Source: JAILLW01 sp045629045 (GTDB lineage Bacteria; Bacillota; Clostridia; Lachnospirales; Lachnospiraceae). From it: DNA of 64,000 nucleotides. Position 1 is the stretch's first letter. Each line of letters begins with the position of its first letter. A model generated the notes under the pieces. The model was not told the origin of the DNA and did no database searches. It saw only the letters and a list, made by a program, of their open reading frames with translations. Position numbers and translations under genes: made by a program. Of this stretch, positions 17,992-25,877 are shown piece by piece. Location of the stretch: positions 62,001-126,000 of the forward strand of contig JAZQQM010000036.1 of assembly GCA_045629045.1 (NCBI GenBank), written 5' to 3'.

Positions 17992-18484
17992 TCTTATCGT
18001 TGATATGTTTCACTATCCTCTCCATTCTGTCGTCCATAAGACAGTATACACTTTGGAGGGGCCAGGGAATTCCCAGAATATATTCTTTATCTTTAACACT
18101 TAAGCCTTCGAGTTTTGTTTCGAAGGCTTCTTTATTTTGATATATTTGTTTGCCAAAATCGCACAGGCAGTACTCGTTGCAGGTAACGTCTATCTTTTCG
18201 GACACACGTTTAAAGTGCTTCGCTCCATATTTACCGTACTCTTCCACATATGATATCTTTTCACTTCGTTCCTTGGATTTAGGGTCATCAAAAGATATAA
18301 TTCCCGTGTTAAGCATATGTTCCCATACTATTTCCTGAATTTTGGATCTTGGAGTGGGATAATCAAGACGATTGGCTATTTCATCTACCGTGTAGCCTAA
18401 ATCAAACAAGTGGCGTATTGCTCCGCCACTTGCATTGTCATATATGAAATTACCTAAGGCTTTATTGAAATATTGATTATCCAT
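17975..18484 (-). CDS. Unknown protein with helix-turn-helix-like segment
   Basis: 169 residues, soluble, of a family I do not recognise. Residues ~28-55 ('GYTVDEIANRLDYPTPRSKI') read like a helix-turn-helix. A later cysteine pair (CNEYCLC) could bind a metal or be structural. It is the last gene of the GntR-ABC exporter operon, beginning 3 bases after the second permease stop, so it is likely co-expressed with the transporter and may regulate or assist it. The tail is polar and the 3' end overlaps the convergent diguanylate cyclase by 17 bases. Confidence 0.6.
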   Translation of the reverse strand: MDNQYFNKALGNFIYDNASGGAIRHLFDLGYTVDEIANRLDYPTPRSKIQEIVWEHMLNTGIISFDDPKSKERSEKISYVEEYGKYGAKHFKRVSEKIDVTCNEYCLCDFGKQIYQNKEAFETKLEGLSVKDKEYILGIPWPLQSVYCLMDDRMERIVKHINDKTKSQS

Positions 18485-18487
18485 CAG

Positions 18488-19156
18488 TTACCTGTCCACA
18501 CGAACTGCCATTTTTGATAATGGTTTGCGATACAACAAGTTGCTTAATGCGATTGATATTGCAAACCCTACTGCCAATACAGCATACCCCATTATAATAA
18601 CACCGGAAAGGCCAAAATGCGAAACAATCCATGCCTCCGAATTCGCGGTAAACATTGTAAGCGGCATAACTGTTGCAAGAAGCACAATCATTCCGATTAT
18701 AAAGTACTTATAGCATATTCCGAAATATACAATCGTTGTAAACAGCAGCACATTCATGGAAAAAAGATATACAACCTGGCGGTCGTAACTTTGAGCTGCC
18801 GTAAGTTCGCCTATGGGCGACTTTGCCATTATTCCGTGGATAATTGCCATTATGGTATAGAACAACACTACAAGGGGTATTACCGCAAAATAAGGATACG
18901 TTATCTGAATCTTTTTCTTGTATCCGGATGACTGTATAAGTGTGGAAGCATCCATCGAAATAATGCACTGGAAGATGAACATTCCCGCAAGAATAATATA
19001 GAATCCGCCAATGTAGCTTGATCCTTTGCTTACTATATCAACCACAACTCCGATTGCGAAAAAGAAGGCTGCCATTCCAAGCTGAAGCTTAACCTTCAAT
19101 CCGTATTTTGAAAGGGTAAATCCCATTTTTATATCTTTAATAATATTACTAATCAT
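18488..19156 (-). CDS. ABC exporter permease-like membrane protein
   Basis: 222 residues with about six hydrophobic segments and little else, in the position of an ABC-2-type permease. The N-terminus ('NIIKDIKMGFTLSKYGLKVK') is amphipathic, as in small bacitracin/lantibiotic-type exporters. It pairs with the neighbouring membrane protein and ATPase of the operon. SD GAGAGG lies upstream. Substrate unknown. Confidence 0.7.
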   Translation of the reverse strand: MISNIIKDIKMGFTLSKYGLKVKLQLGMAAFFFAIGVVVDIVSKGSSYIGGFYIILAGMFIFQCIISMDASTLIQSSGYKKKIQITYPYFAVIPLVVLFYTIMAIIHGIMAKSPIGELTAAQSYDRQVVYLFSMNVLLFTTIVYFGICYKYFIIGMIVLLATVMPLTMFTANSEAWIVSHFGLSGVIIMGYAVLAVGFAISIALSNLLYRKPLSKMAVRVDR

Positions 19157-19182
19157 ATTTTTGTCCTCTCATAGATAAATAT

Positions 19183-19833
19183 CTATCTTATAAAACTCTT
19201 CTTATAACTTCTCAGCACCGCAAAATCGCCGAAGAAGGTAGCCAGAATTGAAACTATAATCCCTATTAGGTACACCCATATTAAAGATAATATTCCATAT
19301 GCCATAAGCAGGAAAACTCCAAGCAGTGCAAGCATTACCACGATCGCAGCAATCGACATTGTCGGCCCATATAAGGACACACCGTCTATGTAGCGTAAGC
19401 CTATAAGGGCAGCCGTAGTAAAGGCATATACCAAAAGTCCGAACAAAATCGAAATAACAATCGGCACATTAACATCATCCCATATGCAGTTAACTGCAAC
19501 AGTTCCCAGAATTTCACACAGAATGATATTTAATAATCTCAAACCCTGGTCCATAATTAATCCGTTTTTAAGAACTCTGTAGCCCCTTTTTGAACTCTTA
19601 AGCAATCTAAGTGAAGAATTCTTGGAGCTTATTCCGTTAAATACAAAATAGTCAAAAAACATATGAATCATGCTAAGGAGCATGGAAGTAACCAGAACCG
19701 GCACCATACTGTCATAGTAGCTGTCGCTTATAAATAATTCCATTGCCACCGCTATAACAGGTGTGGCCACCCATATTGACAGAGTATATATTAACGGGAA
19801 GAACACTTTGTAGTGTCTGCGTATATTCTTCAT
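19183..19833 (-). CDS. ABC exporter permease-like membrane protein
   Basis: 216 residues with about six hydrophobic segments and a basic N-terminus ('MKNIRRHYKVFFPL'). It lies between the ATPase and another permease-like gene, with a good AAGGAGA SD, so it is likely a membrane subunit of the same transporter. No conserved motif identifies a substrate. Confidence 0.7.
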   Translation of the reverse strand: MKNIRRHYKVFFPLIYTLSIWVATPVIAVAMELFISDSYYDSMVPVLVTSMLLSMIHMFFDYFVFNGISSKNSSLRLLKSSKRGYRVLKNGLIMDQGLRLLNIILCEILGTVAVNCIWDDVNVPIVISILFGLLVYAFTTAALIGLRYIDGVSLYGPTMSIAAIVVMLALLGVFLLMAYGILSLIWVYLIGIIVSILATFFGDFAVLRSYKKSFIR

Positions 19834-19847
19834 AATTAATATTCTCC

Positions 19848-20750
19848 TTATGCAAGTGATGTATTCTGCTTCATAATAGCAACAACAATTTGGGTTAATG
19901 TAGGAGTTTCATATTTAACATTAACTCCCGCAAGCTTATCCATATCCGAAGTTAAGGCTATGCCTGTAAATCCGTACTGATTCTTTGAAATGCTGTAAAG
20001 CACCTTTGAAGCCGCATCATAATCGCTAAGTTCACCGTTAACTACTATATATTTTTCCTTCAGTTCTTCTACGAAGCCCTGTTCTACGATGTTACCGTGC
20101 TCAACAATAATCGCATAATCCGTTACCGCTTCCATATCGGCAATATTATGTGTAGAGAATAATACCGAACGCTCCCCTTCACGTTCATACATATAATCTC
20201 TTATCATCTCGCAGAGCTTGTCTCTCATAAGCGGATCAAGGGGAGAAGCAGGTTCATCAAGAAGAAGCATATCCGTTTCTCTTGCAAGAACTCCCGCCAG
20301 CATAAGCTTTGTTTTGTTACCGTCCGAAAGATTATTAACATTCTTCTTGGCATCAATGTTATCCTTTTTGGTAATTGCAAGCTTATCGCATATATCGTCG
20401 TACTTATCCGGATCAAAGGAATCAAACAAAAGCTGCTGAACTTCCTTAATCTGCTTTAATGTCCACTGGGGAAGGAAATAATTTCCCGTGCCTGTATAAC
20501 CGATTCTGTTCTTTACGGAAGGATCTTTTTCTCTGTCCTTGTCGCTATATTTTCCGAAATAAGTAAGTTCGCCTTTATAAGTTAAGTTGATACCTGCAAG
20601 GATATCTATAAGTGTTGTTTTGCCGGCACCGTTCTCTCCGATAAAAGCCGTGGCAAATCCTTTCGGTATTCTAAGTTCCGGAACATTAAGTTCAAAATTG
20701 GGATATTTCTTTAAAATGTTCTTACCGTATATTACGTTTTCAAATTCCAT
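19848..20750 (-). CDS. ABC transporter ATP-binding protein (YtrB-like)
   Basis: 300 residues. Walker A GENGAGKTT, Q-loop region 'GYTGTGNYFLPQWT', the signature 'NNLSDGNKTKLMLAGVLA' (LSDGN rather than LSGGQ) and Walker B 'DMLLLDEPASPLD' are visible, followed by the switch His in 'LFSTHNIAD'. A C-terminal ~70-residue domain follows. The organisation GntR-ATPase-permease-permease matches the B. subtilis ytrABCD-type systems that respond to cell-wall-active antibiotics. The start overlaps the end of the regulator gene by 11 bases. SD AGGAGA. Confidence 0.9.
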   Translation of the reverse strand: MEFENVIYGKNILKKYPNFELNVPELRIPKGFATAFIGENGAGKTTLIDILAGINLTYKGELTYFGKYSDKDREKDPSVKNRIGYTGTGNYFLPQWTLKQIKEVQQLLFDSFDPDKYDDICDKLAITKKDNIDAKKNVNNLSDGNKTKLMLAGVLARETDMLLLDEPASPLDPLMRDKLCEMIRDYMYEREGERSVLFSTHNIADMEAVTDYAIIVEHGNIVEQGFVEELKEKYIVVNGELSDYDAASKVLYSISKNQYGFTGIALTSDMDKLAGVNVKYETPTLTQIVVAIMKQNTSLA

Positions 20751-21126
20751 TTTCGTTCTCCTCTAATATCAATAAAGTTTTTAATGTTTCTACCAATTGT
20801 TCATTACTTAATCCCGCTATTTTGGCTGATGCTATCGCCTCCGTTAAAGCCTGTTCAACCTTACGCATATGCTGTTCTATAAGCATCTGAGTATCCTGGG
20901 CATTAACAACATAGCCTTTCCCCTGTACCGCAGTTACCAGACCTTCGCCTTCGAGAATCTCATAAGCCTTCATTGTGGTAATAACGCTTATCTTAAGTTC
21001 CTTTGCCAGGCCTCGTATCGACGGCATGTATTCGCCGGGATGAATTTTGCTTTCCAATATATCACTTCTGAAGCTGTCCGCTATCTGCTGATAAATCGGA
21101 ACTCCCGATGTTTGTGAAATTATCAT
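20740..21126 (-). CDS. GntR-family transcriptional regulator (YtrA type)
   Basis: 128 residues. A winged-helix GntR domain ('GVPIYQQIADSFRSDIL', 'MPSIRGLAKELKISVIT', 'GLVTAVQGKGYVV') is followed by only a short helical tail, the hallmark of the YtrA subgroup, which dimerises without a large effector domain. The ATG at 21126 is chosen because GAGGAGGT sits 5 bases upstream; the upstream ATG has no SD. It probably represses its own operon through the palindrome between -35 and -10 of the promoter. Confidence 0.9.
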   Translation of the reverse strand: MIISQTSGVPIYQQIADSFRSDILESKIHPGEYMPSIRGLAKELKISVITTMKAYEILEGEGLVTAVQGKGYVVNAQDTQMLIEQHMRKVEQALTEAIASAKIAGLSNEQLVETLKTLLILEENENGI

Positions 21127-21176
21127 ATTTACCTCCTCGTTGTTATATGGAGTTCGTTGCAACTGTTTATGTGTTA

Positions 21177-21206
21177 TATATACACCTGTAACAGGATGGT
21201 TGTCAA
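21177..21206 (-). promoter_or_regulatory. Promoter and operator-like palindrome of the GntR operon
   Basis: On the minus strand TTGACA (21201-21206) and TATATA (21177-21182) are separated by 18 bases. The spacer contains the palindrome CCTGTTACAGG (21185-21195), a likely binding site of the adjacent GntR regulator. Confidence 0.65.
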
Positions 21207-21263
21207 CACATTTCTTAATTTTTGTTTGTTAATTTTTATTTCCGATTAATCTCGACTAACAAG

Positions 21264-21296
21264 AAGCAGCCGACAATTACCTTTGTCGACTGCTTA
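21264..21296 (-). terminator. Terminator after the arabinofuranosidase gene
   Basis: A GC-containing inverted repeat with arms GCAGTCGACAA / TTGTCGGCTGC (one mismatch) and a 6-base loop lies about 25 bases after the GH51 stop codon, followed on the minus strand by TTCTTGTT. It also isolates the GntR operon promoter. Confidence 0.75.
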
Positions 21297-21317
21297 AAAT
21301 ACTGATAATAAATGATT

Positions 21318-22919
21318 TTATTTTTTCTCGAATATAATCACATTCCAGGATAAGGGTTTAACATGAGTATGCAAAACTCCATCCTTAAACTCACCTGTCT
21401 TATTCTCTACGGGCTTAATCAAATCGGGATTTTCATAGCTGTTTTTAAGTTCCATATCTTCGCTGAACATTTGCGTATGACTTACGAACTTATAATCTTC
21501 AAATCCCTTAATATCAACATTAACCGGATATTCCGTATCATCGCTTCTGTTAATAACAAATATCGTAAGACGATTGATATCTTTGTCCCAGGCGGAGGCG
21601 CTGTCGATATACGTTACGCCTTCCTTGGGCGGATACTGTGATGTATCCTCGATTGCATAACCGGGAATATCAAAAGTATCACTCTCCACCGAGGTTTGCA
21701 TTGAAGTTCCACGGGCATACTTAATAAGGTCACAAAAAGCATATGATGATGCAGCGCGCCATACATGATCATGGTTGGAAGCACATAGTGCACCAAGGCC
21801 GCCGGTCATACAGCCAATCTTAACTCTGTCCGCATGACGAAGGAATGCCAGCTGAATTGATGTCATCGAAAGCAAATGCACCATATCACCGCCGGGGAAA
21901 ACCATGTCCTTCATATTGTCAGGATCATGAAGTATATATTTGCGTTCCGGATCGAAGTGATGATGAATTCTTGCCATATTATATCTTCCCAGTCCCGGAT
22001 GAAGGGGCTGGTTTTCACGAACCATCCCGCCGTACTCGTCAAAAGATATCATTATTTTCTTTGGGGACCTGTGCTTGGACTGAACATAATCGCACATTGC
22101 AACTTCGGTGTTTATGAAGTCCTCATAATAAGTGGCACCGCCAAGAAGGGCTTTATAATCATTAGGAGGTGCACTGTGATAGTGATGTACGGAAATATAA
22201 TCCACCACATCATAACACTGATCAAGAACCGCCTCGTCCCATGCAGGGAAGTGTTCCATAAAAGGTGCCGACGAACCGCATACACCTGTCTTAATAGTAG
22301 GATCAATCCACTTCATAGCCTTAGAGGTTTCAAGGCATCTTACACCGTATCCTACAGGGTCTTTATCCCAACTTCCCAGCTGCCAGGGACCATCCATCTC
22401 ATTTCCAAGATACCAGGTCTTTACACCATAGGGTTCCTCATGACCGTATTTCTTACGAAGATCGGACCAGTAACTGCCGCCCTCGTGATTGGTGTATTCC
22501 ACAATATCCATTGCATCCTGCATGGTTCCTGTTCCCATGTTTACGGTATACAGCGGTTCTGCATTAACTTTCTTTGCCCACTGCAGATACTCATCATGTC
22601 CTACTTCATTGGTAATATACTGATACCATGCAGGATCAAGATGCACCTTGCGATTTTCCTTAGGGCCTATTGAATCCTTCCATTGCCAGGCCGAAACGAA
22701 ATTTCCTCCCGGAAGTCTTACAGCGCTAAGTCCCGTCGACTTAACACCGTCAATAAAATCCTTTCGAAATCCCTGACTGTCGGCCGTAGGATGTTTGGGA
22801 TTAAACATCGTGCCGTTAACCATAGTTCCGATAGGCTCCAGAAAAGCCGAAAACAGCTGCGGCGATATTTCCCCTATTTCATAATTCGGATGAACCGTAA
22901 TTTTTGCCGTGTTTGACAT
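21318..22919 (-). CDS. abfA: Alpha-L-arabinofuranosidase (GH51)
   Basis: 533 residues, an intracellular-type GH51 enzyme that releases arabinose from arabino-oligosaccharides of hemicellulose and pectin. The acid/base Glu is in 'WYLGNEMDGPWQLG' (near 174) and the nucleophile Glu in 'ISFDEYGG' (near 293). The N-terminal strand 'ISPQLFSAFLEPIG' and 'AVRLPGGNFVSAWQWKD' are typical. No signal peptide. The start codon is preceded by an unusual run of ten G (10 C on the plus strand) 5 bases upstream, which takes the place of a normal SD and makes slippage-based variation of expression possible. Confidence 0.95.
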   Translation of the reverse strand: MSNTAKITVHPNYEIGEISPQLFSAFLEPIGTMVNGTMFNPKHPTADSQGFRKDFIDGVKSTGLSAVRLPGGNFVSAWQWKDSIGPKENRKVHLDPAWYQYITNEVGHDEYLQWAKKVNAEPLYTVNMGTGTMQDAMDIVEYTNHEGGSYWSDLRKKYGHEEPYGVKTWYLGNEMDGPWQLGSWDKDPVGYGVRCLETSKAMKWIDPTIKTGVCGSSAPFMEHFPAWDEAVLDQCYDVVDYISVHHYHSAPPNDYKALLGGATYYEDFINTEVAMCDYVQSKHRSPKKIMISFDEYGGMVRENQPLHPGLGRYNMARIHHHFDPERKYILHDPDNMKDMVFPGGDMVHLLSMTSIQLAFLRHADRVKIGCMTGGLGALCASNHDHVWRAASSYAFCDLIKYARGTSMQTSVESDTFDIPGYAIEDTSQYPPKEGVTYIDSASAWDKDINRLTIFVINRSDDTEYPVNVDIKGFEDYKFVSHTQMFSEDMELKNSYENPDLIKPVENKTGEFKDGVLHTHVKPLSWNVIIFEKK

Positions 22920-22924
22920 ATGTA

Positions 22925-22994
22925 CCCCCCCCCCGTAAAATATCGGCTTATATATTGGCTAAAAATATTATCTTATATATTGGCTTATATATTG
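22925..22994 (-). repeat. Poly-G tract and three TATATAAG repeats upstream of abfA
   Basis: Ten consecutive C on the plus strand (22925-22934) lie 5 bases before the abfA ATG. Upstream, three copies of an 11-base unit (plus-strand CTTATATATTG) start at 22947, 22972 and 22984. The last two overlap or adjoin the stop codon of the CPBP gene. The region may carry promoter or regulator sites. Confidence 0.7.
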
Positions 22995-23794
22995 TCTTTG
23001 TTTTTATCTTTTAATATCCACAATATTCCCGCAGCGAAAATCACAATGCACAAAGATATGATTGCTATTCTGACGCCGGTTGTTAATTCAGGATGCTTCA
23101 CGAACACAACATTCGGAATTTTGGTTGCCATATTCGCAATGATACATACCATAAGAGATTTGAATTTATAAAATATAAAGCCCAGTACAATTCCCAGAAA
23201 AAATGTTCCAACCACCATAGTCATTCCGTCTGATATACAATGCATAAGTCCGAAAAGCAGTGCGCTTACACCGATTGCGACTATGGGTTTTGTATCTTTT
23301 TCGATTCTGGTATATACAATACCCCTTAATGCAATTTCTTCGGATGCAGGTGCTATTACAACAAAGCATAATACCAGAAGCAAAATTCCGAGAGCCGGAT
23401 TAATATCATAATAATGTCGTAGGGACGTAATCATCTGAGTGTTGCTCTTAAACTCGAGGCTATAAGTAATAAAGTAAAATGCAAAAGCAAAGGGCACTGT
23501 AATTACACAAGCCTTTATTACATCAATCGCTTTTAACTTAACGAGTTTTATTTCTTTTTTAAGCTCAGGATTATTTGCTTTTATAATTACAATCATGAAT
23601 AATGCAACAAGCCAACCTGACACTCCTGTCGTAATTAAGAAATTGCTATTCGTAAACTGCAGAAGTTCCTGCTCATCGGTTATTCCCATATTGGAACCGA
23701 TTGCCACAAATCCAAAGGATACAGTGAACTGAATAATCAACGTAACTACAACATAATAGGCAAAATAGCCTACGCCTTTTAAAACACCCTTCAT
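22985..23794 (-). CDS. CPBP-family intramembrane metalloprotease
   Basis: 269 residues with about eight hydrophobic segments. The Abi/CAAX protease motif is visible as 'PASEEIALRGIVYTRI' (EExxxR), with a later membrane His in 'LLFGLMHCISDG'. Members cleave or modify membrane substrates, and many protect against peptides or bacteriocins; the target here is unknown. It starts 17 bases after the endonuclease IV gene ends and is probably co-transcribed with it. SD AGGAAGAAG. Confidence 0.85.
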   Translation of the reverse strand: MKGVLKGVGYFAYYVVVTLIIQFTVSFGFVAIGSNMGITDEQELLQFTNSNFLITTGVSGWLVALFMIVIIKANNPELKKEIKLVKLKAIDVIKACVITVPFAFAFYFITYSLEFKSNTQMITSLRHYYDINPALGILLLVLCFVVIAPASEEIALRGIVYTRIEKDTKPIVAIGVSALLFGLMHCISDGMTMVVGTFFLGIVLGFIFYKFKSLMVCIIANMATKIPNVVFVKHPELTTGVRIAIISLCIVIFAAGILWILKDKNKDNI

Positions 23795-23811
23795 ATCTTC
23801 TTCCTATTCCT

Positions 23812-24642
23812 TTAATAATTCCAAGACTTAATAAGAGCTATCTCTTTAGCGTAACCCTCATCATCATTGGGGGTTTCCAAAATAAAGGGCAAGCCTTGTA
23901 ATCTCGGATTGTTAACTATAGCTTTAAGGGCCTCTTCACCTATATTGCCCTGTCCTATTTTTTCATGTCTGTCTTTGTGGGCACCAAGCGGATTCATACT
24001 GTCGTTAATATGAACTGCCTTTAATCTGTCAAGACCGATAACCGCATCAAATTCATCAAGTACTTTATCAAAATCCGCTACAATATCATAACCGCCGTCC
24101 CAAATATGACAGGTATCAAGACATACCCCAAGATGTGTCGAATCCTCCACCCCGTCAATTATCTTCTTGATTTCTTCAAAGGTTCTTCCTATTTCGCTTC
24201 CCTTGCCGGCCATTGTTTCAAGCAAAACCGTTGTTGTCATTTCCTTGAACATAGCTTCATTAAGAGCCTCAACAATCATCGATATTGCATCATCCACATC
24301 CTGACCGACAGCCGAACCCGGATGGAAATTATATAATTGATTCGGAGTTGCTTCCATACGTTTTAAATCATCAATAAGCATATCTTTTGCGAATTTTCTT
24401 ATATCCGGCTTATCGGAGCACAGATTCATTGTATACGGTGCATGGGCAACCAATTTCCCGAAATTGTTTTTCTTAAGATACTCATTAAGTGCCGCAGCAT
24501 CATCGGGATCTATATCTTTGGCCTGACCGCCTCTGGGATTTCGTGTAAAGAATGCAAATGTATTTCCCCCAAGGCGGGTCTCCTCCTTGCCCATGGCAAG
24601 AAAACCCTTGGATGTTGATAAATGATTTCCTATATATATCAT
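23812..24642 (-). CDS. nfo: Endonuclease IV (AP endonuclease)
   Basis: 276 residues, the usual Nfo length. The enzyme cuts DNA at abasic sites with a trinuclear zinc centre. Its ligands are recognisable: 'LVAHAPYTMNL', 'NFHPGSAVG', 'VLLETMAGKGSEIG', 'LGVCLDTCHIWDGGYD', 'AVHINDSMNPLGAHKDRHE' and 'ILETPND'. A short hairpin (GACTTAC-GAA-GTAAGTC) lies just before the SD GGGAGA. The gene is transcribed away from the small membrane protein gene. Confidence 0.95.
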   Translation of the reverse strand: MIYIGNHLSTSKGFLAMGKEETRLGGNTFAFFTRNPRGGQAKDIDPDDAAALNEYLKKNNFGKLVAHAPYTMNLCSDKPDIRKFAKDMLIDDLKRMEATPNQLYNFHPGSAVGQDVDDAISMIVEALNEAMFKEMTTTVLLETMAGKGSEIGRTFEEIKKIIDGVEDSTHLGVCLDTCHIWDGGYDIVADFDKVLDEFDAVIGLDRLKAVHINDSMNPLGAHKDRHEKIGQGNIGEEALKAIVNNPRLQGLPFILETPNDDEGYAKEIALIKSWNY

Positions 24643-24684
24643 ACATATCTCCCATGACTTACTTCGTAAGTCTTTTAATTAACA

Positions 24685-24723
24685 GAATTGTTTGACGTAG
24701 TTGCTTAACATAGTTGTTTAACG
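24685..24723. repeat. Three tandem 13-base repeats between nfo and a divergent gene
   Basis: GAATTGTTTGACG, TAGTTGCTTAACA and TAGTTGTTTAACG follow each other without gap at 24685, 24698 and 24711. The period differs from a helical turn. They lie about 45-80 bases upstream of nfo in a 229-base divergent intergenic region. Confidence 0.5.
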
Positions 24724-24800
24724 GCATTATAACCGTACAAGGAAAATTATACTTGGAAATAGTGCTTAGTACAAACCAAGTTTTGCTAATTTATGATATT

Positions 24801-24829
24801 TTGAATAATTATCGGCAATATGATAATAT
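24801..24829 (+). promoter_or_regulatory. Putative promoter of the 24872 gene
   Basis: TTGAAT (24801-24806) and TAATAT (24824-24829) are separated by 17 bases and lie about 45 bases upstream of the ATG. No other signal is evident. Confidence 0.5.
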
Positions 24830-24871
24830 GTATTCGTTGTATATCATTTATAGCGTAGAAGGAGAAAAAAT

Positions 24872-25570
24872 ATGTGGCGTGAAGCTACCGAATCGGAAAA
24901 GTCAAGAGTTATTGCCTACGGCAAAGCATACGGTAAAAGAAAGTATCATATCGCATTATTTGTTTTGGCAATTGTTACAATAATTATTATGTTCGCAATT
25001 CCTCCCGCTCTGTATTCGAAGGAAGCTGACGAAGCGTTTACAAGGGCAGCCGGATTTACCAGACATGCCAAATCCGCAGATGTCATTAAGAGAATGACTG
25101 AAGTACATATGGACGAATATGTCGACGAAAATCCTGACATCTTTGATACTGCATATGCTTACTCAACCGAATTGTTAAGATATCAGGAAACCGCTGAAGA
25201 AGAATTTATTGCAAAACGCGGCGCCGGTAACAAAGCCGCAAAGGAAGTCTATAAAAAGGCATACCTTCCCGACGCTATTGTACTTGGAGTTGCCATATTA
25301 ATAGGTCTTCTTCTGCAATGCATCAATAACGGGAAGCTTAAGCAGGTTAAGAACGATAAGTTCAAAGTCAGGGATGTTGTAGTAAGTGACAAGATGACGA
25401 GACGATACAGAAACCAGGCACCTCTTTATGTAGTCTGCCTTGATGACGAAACAGACGGCTATCTTGTTCCCCACGAAATATATAACAATACCAGAGTCGG
25501 AGGCCAGGCGCTTCTTCTTAAAATCGAAGGATACAATGCATGGAATGATGCGTACGATATAATTCCTTAA
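24872..25570 (+). CDS. Unknown two-pass membrane protein
   Basis: 232 residues. One hydrophobic segment near 28-47 ('ALFVLAIVTIIIMFAIPPAL') and another near 131-148 ('AIVLGVAILIGLLLQCI') bracket a ~80-residue charged, helical, probably extracytoplasmic region. A C-terminal ~75-residue soluble domain contains 'YVVCLDDETDGYLVPHEIY'. I do not recognise the family. GAAGGAG is a good SD, and the gene ends at a strong terminator, so it is likely monocistronic. Confidence 0.65.
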   Translation: MWREATESEKSRVIAYGKAYGKRKYHIALFVLAIVTIIIMFAIPPALYSKEADEAFTRAAGFTRHAKSADVIKRMTEVHMDEYVDENPDIFDTAYAYSTELLRYQETAEEEFIAKRGAGNKAAKEVYKKAYLPDAIVLGVAILIGLLLQCINNGKLKQVKNDKFKVRDVVVSDKMTRRYRNQAPLYVVCLDDETDGYLVPHEIYNNTRVGGQALLLKIEGYNAWNDAYDIIP

Positions 25571-25593
25571 TTAAAAATATAACTTTGCAATAA

Positions 25594-25637
25594 AAAACAC
25601 CATTTACCCGGAACAGTTTCCGTATAAATGGTGTTTT
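25594..25637. terminator. Bidirectional terminator between 24872 gene and tRNA-Glu
   Basis: A long hairpin with outer arms AAAACACCATTTA / TAAATGGTGTTTT and an inner GGAA/TTCC pair. T-runs follow in both directions, so it can end the membrane-protein transcript (plus) and the tRNA-Glu transcript (minus). Confidence 0.85.
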
Positions 25638-25642
25638 CTTTA

Positions 25643-25714
25643 CAGCTGATAGGGGAATCGAACCCCTGTTTTCGCCGTGAGAGGGCGACGTCTTAACCGC
25701 TTGACCAATCAGCC
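25643..25714 (-). tRNA. tRNA-Glu (anticodon CTC)
   Basis: On the minus strand the cloverleaf starts GGCTGATTGGTCAAGCGG. The anticodon stem-loop is TCGCC-CTCTCAC-GGCGA with anticodon CTC, the T arm contains GGTTCGATTCC, and the acceptor closes ATCAGCT with discriminator G. Pair 1-72 is G-T. CCA is not encoded. It lies alone, upstream of a bidirectional terminator. Confidence 0.93.
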
Positions 25715-25737
25715 ATGGTGCTCAATCGCACTTGCTT

Positions 25738-25766
25738 ATTTTATTATAAAGTGTTCGGTAATGCAA
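25738..25766 (-). promoter_or_regulatory. Promoter of tRNA-Glu
   Basis: On the minus strand TTGCAT (25761-25766) and TAAAAT (25738-25743) are separated by 17 bases, placing transcription start about 15 bases before the tRNA 5' end. Confidence 0.6.
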
Positions 25767-25877
25767 GCACTTTTTTATTTAATTATCTTCCCGCAAAATT
25801 CCTAGGTCAAGCTTTTCTGATGACGCAGGCTGGAATTCAGGCAAGTTATTTGGTCCGGTTATTTGCAGAACGCTACA

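Noticed and set aside
18099..18125. CCTTCGAG/TTTCGAAGG hairpin
   Set aside because: It lies inside the coding region of the 17975 gene and has no terminator context.
21876..22673. 265-codon plus-strand ORF
   Set aside because: It is antisense to the GH51 catalytic domain; no SD.
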